Assembly: GCA_003149635.1 (NCBI GenBank)
Contig: QCWI01000002.1
Location: 262,960 to 326,959, forward strand
Length of the DNA: 64,000 nucleotides
From: Fluviicola sp. XM-24bin1
GTDB lineage: Bacteria > Bacteroidota > Bacteroidia > Flavobacteriales_D > Crocinitomicaceae
Reading direction: 5' to 3'
The notes beneath the pieces are model-generated. The model made no database searches, was not told the origin of the DNA, and saw nothing but the letters and a program-made list of their open reading frames with translations. The position numbers and the translations under genes are program-made. Shown here one piece after another: positions 6,881 through 15,274 of this stretch (the stretch's first letter is position 1; every line of letters begins with the position of its first letter).

Positions 6881-8067
6881 CATTATTACAATTTATCCTC
6901 ATTCAAGCGAACTTGGTTGTATTGTTTGGATTGTACAAATGGTTGGCTGCTAAAAATGGTCAATATAACTTCAATCGTTGGTATCTGATTTTAGGGCCTG
7001 CAGTAGCGATCGCATTACCATTCATGATCTTTGAAAGATCCACGGAAACTACCTTGTCGGTATTGCTTCCTGCTGTTGAAGTTCTAAAAGATGCCCAAGC
7101 TTCCAATGCAACGGTAATCGACTGGTCGCAAATTGCTATTATCGTCGGATCTGCCTTAGTTTTTGGAATTTTTGCCTATTCCCTTTGGAAACTCATCGGT
7201 GCGAAACGCGCCACGTATGTGGAAGAATTCCGAGGAAAGGAAGTGTACATGTTATCCTCAGAAGATGGAACCACACACTCACTTTTCAATCGTATTTACT
7301 TGCATCCAACGCACGAAAATTTCCGAGAAATTGTGTTAGAACACGAATACGCACATTGCAAAGGTCGTCACTCATGGGATTTAGTCCTGATGGCATTTTA
7401 TAAAGCTCTTTTTTGGTACAATCCTGCGATTTACCGCTGGGGAAAAGAGATGCAATTGAATCACGAATACTTGGCTGATGCACACGTGCTCTCGCTAGGC
7501 GTTCCACCCAAAACATATGGAGCAACCTTGCTCGCTCTTAATTTTTCACACAGTGGAGGACATCTCGTGCACGCGTTCAATCAACCGTCGTCGCTCCGCA
7601 AAAGAATCGTTCACTTTAAACATCAAAATAAATTCAACATGAAACATCTATTGCTTATCCCAGCAGTTGCCGCAATGGCATTCGCGACTACGTCAATGGT
7701 TTCTTCCAACCCAACAAAGCAGACTACTGCTCCGACTATTCAAACTGTGGAAGTTACTGGTGACGAGGACGTAACCCAAGCCGAATACCCCGGTGGAAAA
7801 GAAGGGTTGATGAACTACCTAATGACTAATCTTACCTATCCAAAACAATTGGAGAAAGAAGGTGCAGAAGGAAAAGTTTTCGTGAAGTTTACCATCGCAA
7901 AAGACGGTCAGGTGAAAGACGTAAACGTTGTTAAATCATCTGGATTCGAAGCGTTAGATGCGGAAGCCGTTCGCGTGATTAACAACATGCAAAGCTGGAA
8001 GCCTGCTACGAAGGACGGAAAGAAAGTAGCTTCAGAAATGACACTTCCAATCGTATTCAAGCTGTAG
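6877..8067 (+). CDS. BlaR1-type M56 metallopeptidase with TonB C-terminal domain
   Basis: This 396-residue membrane protein pairs with the BlaI repressor. Hydrophobic helices lie near residues 1-22, 35-50, 87-107 and about 248-270. Between the third and fourth is the zinc protease site LEHEYAHCKGRHSWD (HExxH variant HEYAH at about 155-159), typical of the M56 family; downstream NHEYLADAHVL supplies the further zinc ligand Glu. After the last helix comes a periplasmic domain matching the TonB energy-transducer C-terminus (YPGGKEGLMNYL, LTYPKQLEKEGAEGKVFVKF, SSGFEALDAEAVRVINNM). The expected role is to sense an envelope signal and cleave or release the repressor. The M56-TonB combination is recurrent in this phylum, and what the TonB module contacts is not settled. 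A terminator follows at 8095-8136. Confidence 0.88.
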   Translation: MTLLQFILIQANLVVLFGLYKWLAAKNGQYNFNRWYLILGPAVAIALPFMIFERSTETTLSVLLPAVEVLKDAQASNATVIDWSQIAIIVGSALVFGIFAYSLWKLIGAKRATYVEEFRGKEVYMLSSEDGTTHSLFNRIYLHPTHENFREIVLEHEYAHCKGRHSWDLVLMAFYKALFWYNPAIYRWGKEMQLNHEYLADAHVLSLGVPPKTYGATLLALNFSHSGGHLVHAFNQPSSLRKRIVHFKHQNKFNMKHLLLIPAVAAMAFATTSMVSSNPTKQTTAPTIQTVEVTGDEDVTQAEYPGGKEGLMNYLMTNLTYPKQLEKEGAEGKVFVKFTIAKDGQVKDVNVVKSSGFEALDAEAVRVINNMQSWKPATKDGKKVASEMTLPIVFKL

Positions 8068-8094
8068 TATCTTTTTGATTTACAGACTCTTTTA

Positions 8095-8136
8095 AAGCAT
8101 CGATCCCACCTAACTTTCGGATCGGCGCTTTTTTTT
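8095..8136 (+). terminator. Rho-independent terminator after blaR1
   Basis: AAGCATCGATCC (8095-8106) pairs with GGATCGGCGCTT (8119-8130) apart from a 2-bp internal loop, with a 12-nt loop, and is followed by a run of T to 8136. Confidence 0.8.
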
Positions 8137-8215
8137 GTCCCAACGCACAATAGTTCTCTTACGTTATCGTTGTTACTATCGAGCTCCTTATTAGAAAACA
8201 AACGAAAACTACTTT

Positions 8216-8497
8216 ATGCGTTTTACGACCAAGAACGTCAGTGAAAAGGACGACTCTGTCATATTGCTAATCTGTGCAGTTGTTGTCGCGCTGATCACAC
8301 TTTTTCTCACATCTGGAATCGAACATTTTGAGTGGATAATTTTCACCTTATATGCCGTGTTCATTTTCATGGGAGAGTTCTTGATGTCTTCGTATATCTT
8401 CCGTCGCAAAAGTATTTTGTACACGATTGCCAGCATCGCATCTGGATCTGCATTTGGAATTGTTTTCGTCTTGAAAGCCATTCTTCCTTTTTGGTAG
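8216..8497 (+). CDS. Small three-helix membrane protein of unknown function
   Basis: A 93-residue protein with three hydrophobic segments (VILLICAVVVALITLFL, WIIFTLYAVFIFMGEFLM and LYTIASIASGSAFGIVFVL) separated by short charged turns. I do not recognise a family. It starts after the blaR1 terminator, so it has its own transcript. The GNAT gene begins 12 bp after its stop and is probably in the same operon. Confidence 0.65.
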   Translation: MRFTTKNVSEKDDSVILLICAVVVALITLFLTSGIEHFEWIIFTLYAVFIFMGEFLMSSYIFRRKSILYTIASIASGSAFGIVFVLKAILPFW

Positions 8498-8509
8498 AAA
8501 TACGTCAGC

Positions 8510-8824
8510 GTGGAAATCGAAATCACCAACAATAAACAAAACGGTCAGTTTGAATACCGCACTGATGAGCATTTGGCTTATCTGGCCTATCGCATGCGCA
8601 AAAAGACCATGTTTTTCATGCACACCAAAGTACCGGATGAATTGGCCGGACAAGGAATTGCATCAGCTCTTGCGTCCACAGCATTGAATTATGCAAAAGA
8701 GAAAAAATACCAAATCGCGGTGATGTGTCCATTCGTTTCAGGTTATGTCGAAAAGCATCCCGAATGGCATGAATTGTATGATGACGAATACCACGAGCAC
8801 TTTCGCAAGCCGAGAAGGCCGTAA
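8510..8824 (+). CDS. Small GNAT-fold N-acetyltransferase (YidJ/Gtn-like)
   Basis: A 104-residue single-domain acetyltransferase of the short GCN5-related type (Acetyltransf_CG). Diagnostic stretches are TKVPDELAGQGIASALASTA, containing the acetyl-CoA-binding GQGIAS loop, and YQIAVMCPFVSGYVEKHPEW, the usual C-terminal CPFxxxYxxKHPE motif. The start is a GTG at 8510; no ATG is available without losing the first strand. Substrate is unknown. A relative of the same short family lies at 45445-45729. Confidence 0.88.
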   Translation: MEIEITNNKQNGQFEYRTDEHLAYLAYRMRKKTMFFMHTKVPDELAGQGIASALASTALNYAKEKKYQIAVMCPFVSGYVEKHPEWHELYDDEYHEHFRKPRRP

Positions 8825-8949
8825 ATAGAAATCACATTCGATGCTAGCCGCATCGCAGGAGATAGGTACAAATACACATTCCAGTACGTACAAATACCCT
8901 ATTTAAAATTAGAGTCTAGTTACCCCAATTTTTTTGCCTAGTATTAAGC

Positions 8950-9915
8950 ATGGCTAAAATAATTTTCAATGCAGACGATTACGGATTCTGCGATCAGATT
9001 GACGATGGAGTGGTTAAGGCGATTAACCAAGGATTGATTAACTCAGTTGCCGCTTTCGGTAATGGAAACAATGGATTGCAACGCCTCAAAAGATTGGCGG
9101 CATTACAAGATAAGGCCGATATCGGCTGCCACATCACGATTACCTCCGGAAGACCGCTTACGGATTGTGACCTGTTTTACGAGACTTCTGGAAACTATCG
9201 TTACTTCCGTAAGTTCACTCAATTGGAACGTCCAAAAGATGATGCACATCAGGAAAAAGCCAAAGCGCAATTGAAGAAAGAAATCAATGCGCAAATCGAT
9301 GTTTTGGTAGACGCTGGAATCGATGTGAAGCATTTGAGTAGCCACCATAATTCACTGATTTTCTTCCCTGAATACTTCGAAGCGCAAGTCGAAATCGCTC
9401 GTGATCGCGGGATCAAACTGCGTTCTACGTCCATTATTCCTGAGGGAAAAAACAACTTATACATCGCTCAATTGGCGGTTCGATCATTGGACAATCTCGG
9501 CGTTAAAAACGTAGTGGAGCTCTTCACATTTATGAAGAAGATCGATAAATGGAAATCGGGCTACACACAGCCTATTCCACCTATGCCAGATGCGATTGAT
9601 GGAAGTCATTACGGGCCGCTCGGAATGGATAACATCAAAACGAAAGGCGAATTCAAACGTGAGCTGAAGCGCAAAGTGAAAGATCTGAAAAAGAACTTGG
9701 CGGAATTGCCATCTGATGCTGTAATGGAGTATTGTATTCACATGACGGATCCAGATGGATTGCAATCGTACGCGTTCACGAAAGAAGGCACCGATGATTA
9801 CTATCCAGGGGTAGATTGGAAATACTTCGATTCCCGCAAAGTGGAGTTCGCATCCTTGGCGCAGCTCAAAGAAGACGGAGACTTCCCGACTTTATCTCGC
9901 TGGAACGACATTTAA
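8950..9915 (+). CDS. ChbG/HpnK (YdjC) family carbohydrate deacetylase
   Basis: A 321-residue cytoplasmic enzyme of the YdjC superfamily, metal-dependent deacetylases acting on N-acetylated sugars such as chitobiose or glycolipid head groups. The N-terminal metal site IIFNADDYGFCDQIDDGVV is present at residues 4-22, with ADDYG the family hallmark. The second ligand region GCHITITSGRPL and the SSHHNSLIFFPEYFEAQ block carry the His ligands. A late EYCIHMTDPDG motif completes the site. Length fits. No neighbouring glycan genes reveal the substrate, so chitin-oligosaccharide versus lipid-linked sugar cannot be decided. Confidence 0.88.
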   Translation: MAKIIFNADDYGFCDQIDDGVVKAINQGLINSVAAFGNGNNGLQRLKRLAALQDKADIGCHITITSGRPLTDCDLFYETSGNYRYFRKFTQLERPKDDAHQEKAKAQLKKEINAQIDVLVDAGIDVKHLSSHHNSLIFFPEYFEAQVEIARDRGIKLRSTSIIPEGKNNLYIAQLAVRSLDNLGVKNVVELFTFMKKIDKWKSGYTQPIPPMPDAIDGSHYGPLGMDNIKTKGEFKRELKRKVKDLKKNLAELPSDAVMEYCIHMTDPDGLQSYAFTKEGTDDYYPGVDWKYFDSRKVEFASLAQLKEDGDFPTLSRWNDI

Positions 9916-10019
9916 ACAGTGTGAGTGTGAAGTGTGAATAAGGAAGCCCTATTCATGATTCTTTATTCAACCTGCCTGCCTTAGGCGCGGTATTCATTAT
10001 TGCTACGCTACGCGTGCGC

Positions 10020-10054
10020 AATTCATAATTCATAACTCATCACTCATAATTCCA
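10020..10054. repeat. Five tandem 7-bp repeats (AATTCAT family)
   Basis: The 243-bp gap 9916-10158 holds AATTCAT, AATTCAT, AACTCAT, CACTCAT and AATTCCA back to back, preceded by a CG-rich GCTACGCTACGCGTGCGC block. The same heptad occurs three times in reverse orientation at 24230-24250. It looks like an intergenic dispersed repeat. Confidence 0.6.
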
Positions 10055-10086
10055 CTCTGCGCTCAATCAAAAATCACCTACGAATT

Positions 10087-10101
10087 ATGTTACATTAACA
10101 T
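10087..10101. promoter_or_regulatory. Perfect palindrome ATGTTA-CAT-TAACAT before the MORN gene
   Basis: A 15-bp inverted repeat with 6-bp arms lies 57 bp upstream of the 10159 start. It uses the same ATGTTA/TAACAT words as the repeat at 1955-1975. Operator function is only a possibility. Confidence 0.35.
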
Positions 10102-10158
10102 CAGTAGAGCGTTGTACCTATAATATGCGTTCGATCATTACGTATATTTAACACTACA

Positions 10159-13100
10159 ATGTTTTTTATGAAGTATTTGAACCTAACACTACTAGTTCTC
10201 AGTTTGCTAGTTGTGACACCACTAATTTCACAAGTCGACTCTCTTCAAATTGACGGTAAGTATTACAAAGTGTATCCCATTCGCCAAAGGATGGAAATCA
10301 CCGAAGAATACTGGATCGCCGTTGACGACGAAGCTTATTTTCAGGACGAAGAAAATTACTTTAAAGTATTCGGTGAAGGCGATGCCTGGTTTACTCGTGC
10401 AGCCTTTGATACTTCGGATGCGATTGATCAGGCATTCTTGAGAGAAGAATTGGAAGAGCGCTGGAACGATTTAACCAAAAAGCGCAAATATTTCCGAGGT
10501 AAGTTTGTCAAAGCCGTCCGAAAAAATCCGACGAGTTTGTTGGATCCGCACATTTCAAACGATACAGATGTCTTGCCTGCATTTAGTGCCCTTCCCGATG
10601 GAGATTACGTCCAATTATTCACCGATTTCTGCTATCTGAATGAAGATGGAACATGCCAAGAGCAGGCGCCACGGGTCGCAGCGTACTTCAGCATGAAGAA
10701 CAATCTTTTGGACGGGCCCGCCCTTTGGATCAATACGAAAGGAGACACGCTTCGCTACGGTCAATACAAAAACGGACTTCGCACCGGAACTTGGAAATTT
10801 ACACAGATTGGTACCTACAGTTACTATTTCTACAGTTGGGAGGCCAAGTATTTTGCCAAATATGGAGCACGCCCCATGGATACCTCCTTTATCACCAAAA
10901 CCTATCAGGCAGGTGAGTTGGATGGGCCGTATGAATACAGAACTCCAAGCGGCTGGTCTCGAAGCACGGGGTTCTACAAGAATGGTGAACCTGCCGGGAA
11001 TTGGCGCACCTATCGATACGATACACTAACATCCAATTTGACCTACGCCAATCCTTCGGACACTACCGTTTCACACAAACCCATTCTGAGAACATCCATG
11101 CCTCTGGAGGACTACATCGAATGGAATGTCGCCTACGATTTTACTTCAGCCGTCTATCCTCGTTTGTCCATTCCACAAATCCTCAAATTCGACTTCGGAA
11201 ATGATATAGAGCGCGAGTTGGAACTGGAAGAAGAAGGTTTTCAATCCCATACCCTAGAGTACGATCGTTATGGCTATGATTATGGAGAAGGCCCGATATA
11301 TTACGACGAATACGGACTTCCCATTAATAAGTATCCAGAGCGCGTAAACGAACGATTAAATGCCAATCTTCCGGGATATCGACGCGCGCAATCGGGATTG
11401 TTCTCATTGATTGATGATCCGAACAACGACACCACAGAAACCAGAGGATATTTCATCGATAGCCTAGGGGCTACAATGTTGTACCAGGGCACCTACGAAA
11501 CGTTCTACCCGAACGGTCAGTTGTTTACACGTTACGAGTTCCAAAACGGCGAATTAGTTGAAGAAGGCCCATTGTATTGGGACAATGGTCAAGTGTGGGA
11601 TGCCATCGAATTTGTTCCGGACTCCAATCATTATCTCCGCACGGTGTACGATTACAACGGTCTGAAAACCAACGTAGCCATCTACGATTCACTCGGTGAT
11701 TTCTTACGCTATGATGTGGAAGAGGAAGTAAGAGAAGTCGATGAACTTCACATTGACGGCCTTGTAGCAGAAAAAGAAGGGTTGCGCGGAGAATTTTACT
11801 ACGGCTACCGCTCACGTGATTCACACAAAAAACTTAGAACCTTATTCACTGGAAATTATACCTACCAAAATCCGATTGTGGTTGCGGATAGCATCATTCC
11901 AGATACGTCTTTTATCATGTATCGTGAGTATAACGGATTCGATAAGAAGACCAAAACGCGAGACATCACGTTCGACCCTGCGACAAGAACCTATGTCCAC
12001 AACAACATTTCATTTACCGGTGTGAACTACACAAATACCTCACGCACGTTCACGGAGAATTATAATGGTTGGACGGGCAAAAGCACTTGGAAATATGGCA
12101 AGTTTACCGTGATCGAAACATCATCTGGAATTTGGCGTGAAGATCCTTTGGATCCGGAAGAAGATACCGTAATTCATATGGGGCGAATTATGTACCCGTA
12201 CGACGGTTACTACGTGACAACCGATGTTGAAATCCTCAAAGACGGAGTGCCATACACAGGAAAAGTAGTCTTGAAAAATCGTTCCATGTTCAACCGAACG
12301 AGCAAGAACAAATTGGTGACGCGCCAACAGTTGTACACGAACTCTAAAAAGTCCGGAAAACGATTGTACAGATATCTGAAAAGCAGCAAGAAACATCCAT
12401 CCCTTGATTTGATGAGTGGTCCATCAGAGTTCGACTATATTGCATCTTCCATTGCTTACAACTTATTCCAAACCGCGAACAGCCGATTGTTTAACGGGTT
12501 CCGTCCTAAGAATTATTATGGTTGGGGCGCAGGTGGAAAACCCGTCCGCAAAGTGAAAGGACAGTACTTGGAAGGGAAGCCTCAAGGATACTGGTGCGGA
12601 AAACGCTTCGGAAAATTGACCAGCGAAATCCAGTACGATCTCGGTGAAGAATTCGGCACGTACAAATCCTATGAATTGGAATATCGTTCCAGCAAATGGG
12701 ATCGATTGATGGCAGATGACACATTGTCGAAGAAAAAAGTGCACTATCTGGACATCACCATTGAGTTCGACAAAGGACGTCGACAAGGTGAATTCCGAAA
12801 CTATAATTGGGTGGGTGACATCGAAGGGCAAGGTACCTTCAAAGATGATTTCGAAGAAGGAGAATTCATCCGCCGAGATCCAAGAGCCTACTCTGTTTCG
12901 CAATACAAAAACGGATACTTGGATGGTTATGCGCAAACCTATCTAACCTTCCCAGGAATGGATACGGTGCTCTTGTACGATTTGAACTTCCAAGACGGAG
13001 CCTTGAACGGAGAATCCAACACCTACCACATCAATGGTAAATTGGCGAAACGCGGATTCTTCCTCAACGGAGAACCGATTGACGATTACGAAGCATTCGA

Positions 13101-14031
13101 CACACTTGGATTCAAATATCACTACGTGAAATTCCAGTACGGATTCCCGATTGAAGAGAAAATTTGGGAGGAAAATGAACTGAGTCTACGCTACCAATTC
13201 GATTGGAAAGATTCGATTCCATTCGACCCTTCCGATTTAATGCAATCGCAAAGTCTTGATCGTTTGCTGTACGATTACGGATACAACGATTACGGATTGC
13301 AACAGGCTTATTACGGTCGTGATCGTTTGGTGAACAAAGACGGATTGGAATATCATATGACCAAGTTCTATCCGAATGATACCATTGCCCGAATCGGACG
13401 CATCGATAACGGTGAGAAAATCGGATTGTGGAAGTTCTACGACTATGATGGACTTTATTTGTACAAGGTCGATTACTTCGATTCCATCATTGAAATCAAC
13501 GATTCCATTCGATTCAAATCCAAAGGAGTTTTGACCAGCTTTAATGCCCAAGGCGATTCGATCTTCCGTGCTCACATCATCGAAAAGATGGAAAAATACG
13601 ATTGTGCGCATACGGATCATTACGAAATTCGCCAGTTGTACACCATATGGGAAACGCCAGATAGCACCAATCGAATGAATGGTTATGTACGGAACTATTA
13701 CGATAACGGCGTGCTTCAGAACGAAGGCTACATGAAAGATGGATTGCCAACTGGATTATGGAAATACTACGACCCGTTCGGGAAGCTCAATCTCATGGGA
13801 ACCTTTGAGCAAGGAAAACGAAACGGCCGTTGGTTACAAGGGGATTTAGAGAAGAAAAAATACCTCGGTGAAATCTGTCTGAATCCGAACTTGCCGAATC
13901 TCGAAAAGGAGAAAAAGTACCGCGAGAACTTGCTTGATGTGACCATCATCAATTACAAATTGGGGAAAACGGTTAGCAAGCAATTCTTCGATTTGAACCT
14001 CAACAAATATTCGGATATGATTGATGATTAA
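10159..14031 (+). CDS. Giant exported MORN-repeat (YwqK-like) protein, 1290 aa
   Basis: The N-terminus (ATG 10159, or ATG 10168 three codons later) encodes a signal peptide ending PLISQ. The rest is built from many short MORN/YwqK-like repeats of about 20-25 residues with the pattern Y-x-N-G-x-x-x-G-x-W (QYKNGLRTGTWKFTQIG, YQAGELDGPYEYRTPSG, FYKNGEPAGNWRTYRY, YPNGQLFTRYEFQNGELVEE, YYDNGVLQNEGYMKDGLPTG and LWKYYDPFGK). These repeats form extended beta-hairpin solenoids. Automatic pipelines sometimes call them YwqK antitoxin, which is not supported here. There is no T9SS C-terminal domain and no lipobox, so periplasmic location is most likely. It is far longer than typical YwqK-like proteins (about 200-500 residues). 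Function unknown. Confidence 0.8.
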   Translation: MFFMKYLNLTLLVLSLLVVTPLISQVDSLQIDGKYYKVYPIRQRMEITEEYWIAVDDEAYFQDEENYFKVFGEGDAWFTRAAFDTSDAIDQAFLREELEERWNDLTKKRKYFRGKFVKAVRKNPTSLLDPHISNDTDVLPAFSALPDGDYVQLFTDFCYLNEDGTCQEQAPRVAAYFSMKNNLLDGPALWINTKGDTLRYGQYKNGLRTGTWKFTQIGTYSYYFYSWEAKYFAKYGARPMDTSFITKTYQAGELDGPYEYRTPSGWSRSTGFYKNGEPAGNWRTYRYDTLTSNLTYANPSDTTVSHKPILRTSMPLEDYIEWNVAYDFTSAVYPRLSIPQILKFDFGNDIERELELEEEGFQSHTLEYDRYGYDYGEGPIYYDEYGLPINKYPERVNERLNANLPGYRRAQSGLFSLIDDPNNDTTETRGYFIDSLGATMLYQGTYETFYPNGQLFTRYEFQNGELVEEGPLYWDNGQVWDAIEFVPDSNHYLRTVYDYNGLKTNVAIYDSLGDFLRYDVEEEVREVDELHIDGLVAEKEGLRGEFYYGYRSRDSHKKLRTLFTGNYTYQNPIVVADSIIPDTSFIMYREYNGFDKKTKTRDITFDPATRTYVHNNISFTGVNYTNTSRTFTENYNGWTGKSTWKYGKFTVIETSSGIWREDPLDPEEDTVIHMGRIMYPYDGYYVTTDVEILKDGVPYTGKVVLKNRSMFNRTSKNKLVTRQQLYTNSKKSGKRLYRYLKSSKKHPSLDLMSGPSEFDYIASSIAYNLFQTANSRLFNGFRPKNYYGWGAGGKPVRKVKGQYLEGKPQGYWCGKRFGKLTSEIQYDLGEEFGTYKSYELEYRSSKWDRLMADDTLSKKKVHYLDITIEFDKGRRQGEFRNYNWVGDIEGQGTFKDDFEEGEFIRRDPRAYSVSQYKNGYLDGYAQTYLTFPGMDTVLLYDLNFQDGALNGESNTYHINGKLAKRGFFLNGEPIDDYEAFDTLGFKYHYVKFQYGFPIEEKIWEENELSLRYQFDWKDSIPFDPSDLMQSQSLDRLLYDYGYNDYGLQQAYYGRDRLVNKDGLEYHMTKFYPNDTIARIGRIDNGEKIGLWKFYDYDGLYLYKVDYFDSIIEINDSIRFKSKGVLTSFNAQGDSIFRAHIIEKMEKYDCAHTDHYEIRQLYTIWETPDSTNRMNGYVRNYYDNGVLQNEGYMKDGLPTGLWKYYDPFGKLNLMGTFEQGKRNGRWLQGDLEKKKYLGEICLNPNLPNLEKEKKYRENLLDVTIINYKLGKTVSKQFFDLNLNKYSDMIDD

Positions 14032-14114
14032 ATTGATCTCCGATTTTAAGATTTATTGTCTGAATTCCATCCATTGAAATCGGTTTGAATCCCTTTAAGC
14101 CGTACCTTTCAAGT

Positions 14115-14558
14115 ATGAGATGGTTGTTCATATGTTTGATTTTCGTCTCCTGCAATTCAGGGGAAAAGAAGATCGTGCAACAACCCGCCCCACCGCTTCC
14201 TGCAAATACTCCAGAAGTATTAAACGACAATGTTAAAGCGATTCAAATTAGGCTGAATAACAGTACTAATGTGATGGTCGAAGGAGTCATCGTGGACAGT
14301 TTGGAATTGAAAAACTCAATTCGAAATGCCAAACGAAGTAAGGGGGATACGGCCACGGTGGTCATCCATTTAAAAGGAGATACCGAATTTGGAATGTTCA
14401 CGGCCGTGCATCGATCCTTGGAAGAACTTTTACAAGAAGAGCGCGACAGTGTCGCTCAATTACGCTTTAACGCCGATTATGGGAATCTTTCTGAAACGCA
14501 GCAGGCCATAATCAAGCGAAAACACCACCTTCGGATCATTGAGAAGATGAAGCGCTAG
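14115..14558 (+). CDS. ExbD/TolR-like periplasmic domain as a lipoprotein
   Basis: I choose the ATG at 14115 rather than an earlier in-frame ATG at 14085 because it gives a clean lipoprotein signal (MRWLFICLIFVSC, lipobox FVSC, Cys13). The 147-residue product then has a proline-rich linker (QQPAPPLPANTPEV) and a domain resembling the periplasmic half of Bacteroidota ExbD: IQIRLNNSTNVMVEGVIV, ATVVIHLKGDTEFGMFTAVH and the C-terminal LSETQQAIIKRKHHLRIIEK, which mirrors the family ending. The usual ExbD transmembrane helix is replaced by lipid anchoring. It follows the MORN gene by 83 bp on the same strand. ExbD kinship is by pattern recognition. Confidence 0.62.
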   Translation: MRWLFICLIFVSCNSGEKKIVQQPAPPLPANTPEVLNDNVKAIQIRLNNSTNVMVEGVIVDSLELKNSIRNAKRSKGDTATVVIHLKGDTEFGMFTAVHRSLEELLQEERDSVAQLRFNADYGNLSETQQAIIKRKHHLRIIEKMKR

Positions 14559-14593
14559 GACGTTAAAGAAGTACAAATACCGTTATTGCGTGC

Positions 14594-14628
14594 TATTTTT
14601 GTTTAACTTTATAATGTAATCGTTAAAC
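14594..14628 (+). promoter_or_regulatory. Promoter box and inverted repeat before the TetR gene
   Basis: TATTTTTG (14594-14601) fits the -7 consensus. It runs into GTTTAAC (14601-14607), which pairs as an inverted repeat with GTTAAAC (14622-14628); the arm starts are 21 bp apart, or two helical turns. Four bases later comes the ATG of the TetR regulator. This is a good candidate autoregulatory operator. Confidence 0.5.
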
Positions 14629-14632
14629 AGTT

Positions 14633-15274
14633 ATGGAAAAAGAAACAATTCTTAGCGCGTATTCTGATTATCTATTGGATCATCAGGAACGCCCGAAATC
14701 CATGCATCATTTCGCCAAACATTTGGAAATTGGCGAGCAAGAAATTTACGCACACTTCGCCTCTTTCGAAGCTATGGAGGCAAGCATTATGGCGCATTTC
14801 GTAGAAAATGCAAGAGATCTCACAGTAGAGCAAGCTTCTTCCAATGAAGCATTTACCGATCAGCGTACCCAAATGGTGACTTTTTACTTGACATTTGTAG
14901 AAGTATTGAAAGCGAATCGCAGTTTGGTGCAATTGCTTTTGCCACAAGGAAAGGAGCAATTACAGGCTTGGAAAAATCTCAAGCAGGCAAAACACACCTT
15001 CCTTGATTACGTGCGATCGCTAGACATTAAAATTGAAGCACTTTCATTCATCCCGAGTGATAAAGTGAAAGAGAAAACCCTCGACGTTGCCGCTTGGGGA
15101 CAGTTCATTACCATTCTGGCTTTCTGGATGAAAGACGATTCGCCTGATTTCGAACGCACAGATATCTTCATCGAAAAGAGTCTCAAATTGAGTTTCGAAA
15201 TTTCCGACTCTACCATCCTACACAGTATTGTTGATCTTGGAAAATTTGTGACGCATAATGAAGAAGCTAGATAA
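14633..15274 (+). CDS. TetR/AcrR-family regulator paired with an ABC1 kinase
   Basis: A 213-residue regulator. The N-terminal HTH is recognisable in MEKETILSAYSDYLLDHQER and MHHFAKHLEIGEQEIYAHFA, where EIYAHF corresponds to the usual VYxHF motif of the recognition helix end. The remaining 150 residues are the helical ligand-binding and dimer domain. The gene overlaps the ABC1-kinase gene by 17 bp, so the two are translated together. This TetR plus AarF/ABC1 pair recurs in Bacteroidota, but the ligand is unknown. The inverted repeat directly upstream is the likely binding site. Confidence 0.85.
   Translation: MEKETILSAYSDYLLDHQERPKSMHHFAKHLEIGEQEIYAHFASFEAMEASIMAHFVENARDLTVEQASSNEAFTDQRTQMVTFYLTFVEVLKANRSLVQLLLPQGKEQLQAWKNLKQAKHTFLDYVRSLDIKIEALSFIPSDKVKEKTLDVAAWGQFITILAFWMKDDSPDFERTDIFIEKSLKLSFEISDSTILHSIVDLGKFVTHNEEAR

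Noticed and set aside
12463..12936. Minus-strand ORF of 157 codons within the MORN gene
   Set aside because: Composition follows the repeat gene on the other strand; no domain or signal is seen.
10159..14031. Antitoxin of a toxin-antitoxin pair (YwqK naming)
   Set aside because: The label comes from MORN-like repeat similarity; there is no toxin partner and the protein has a signal peptide.
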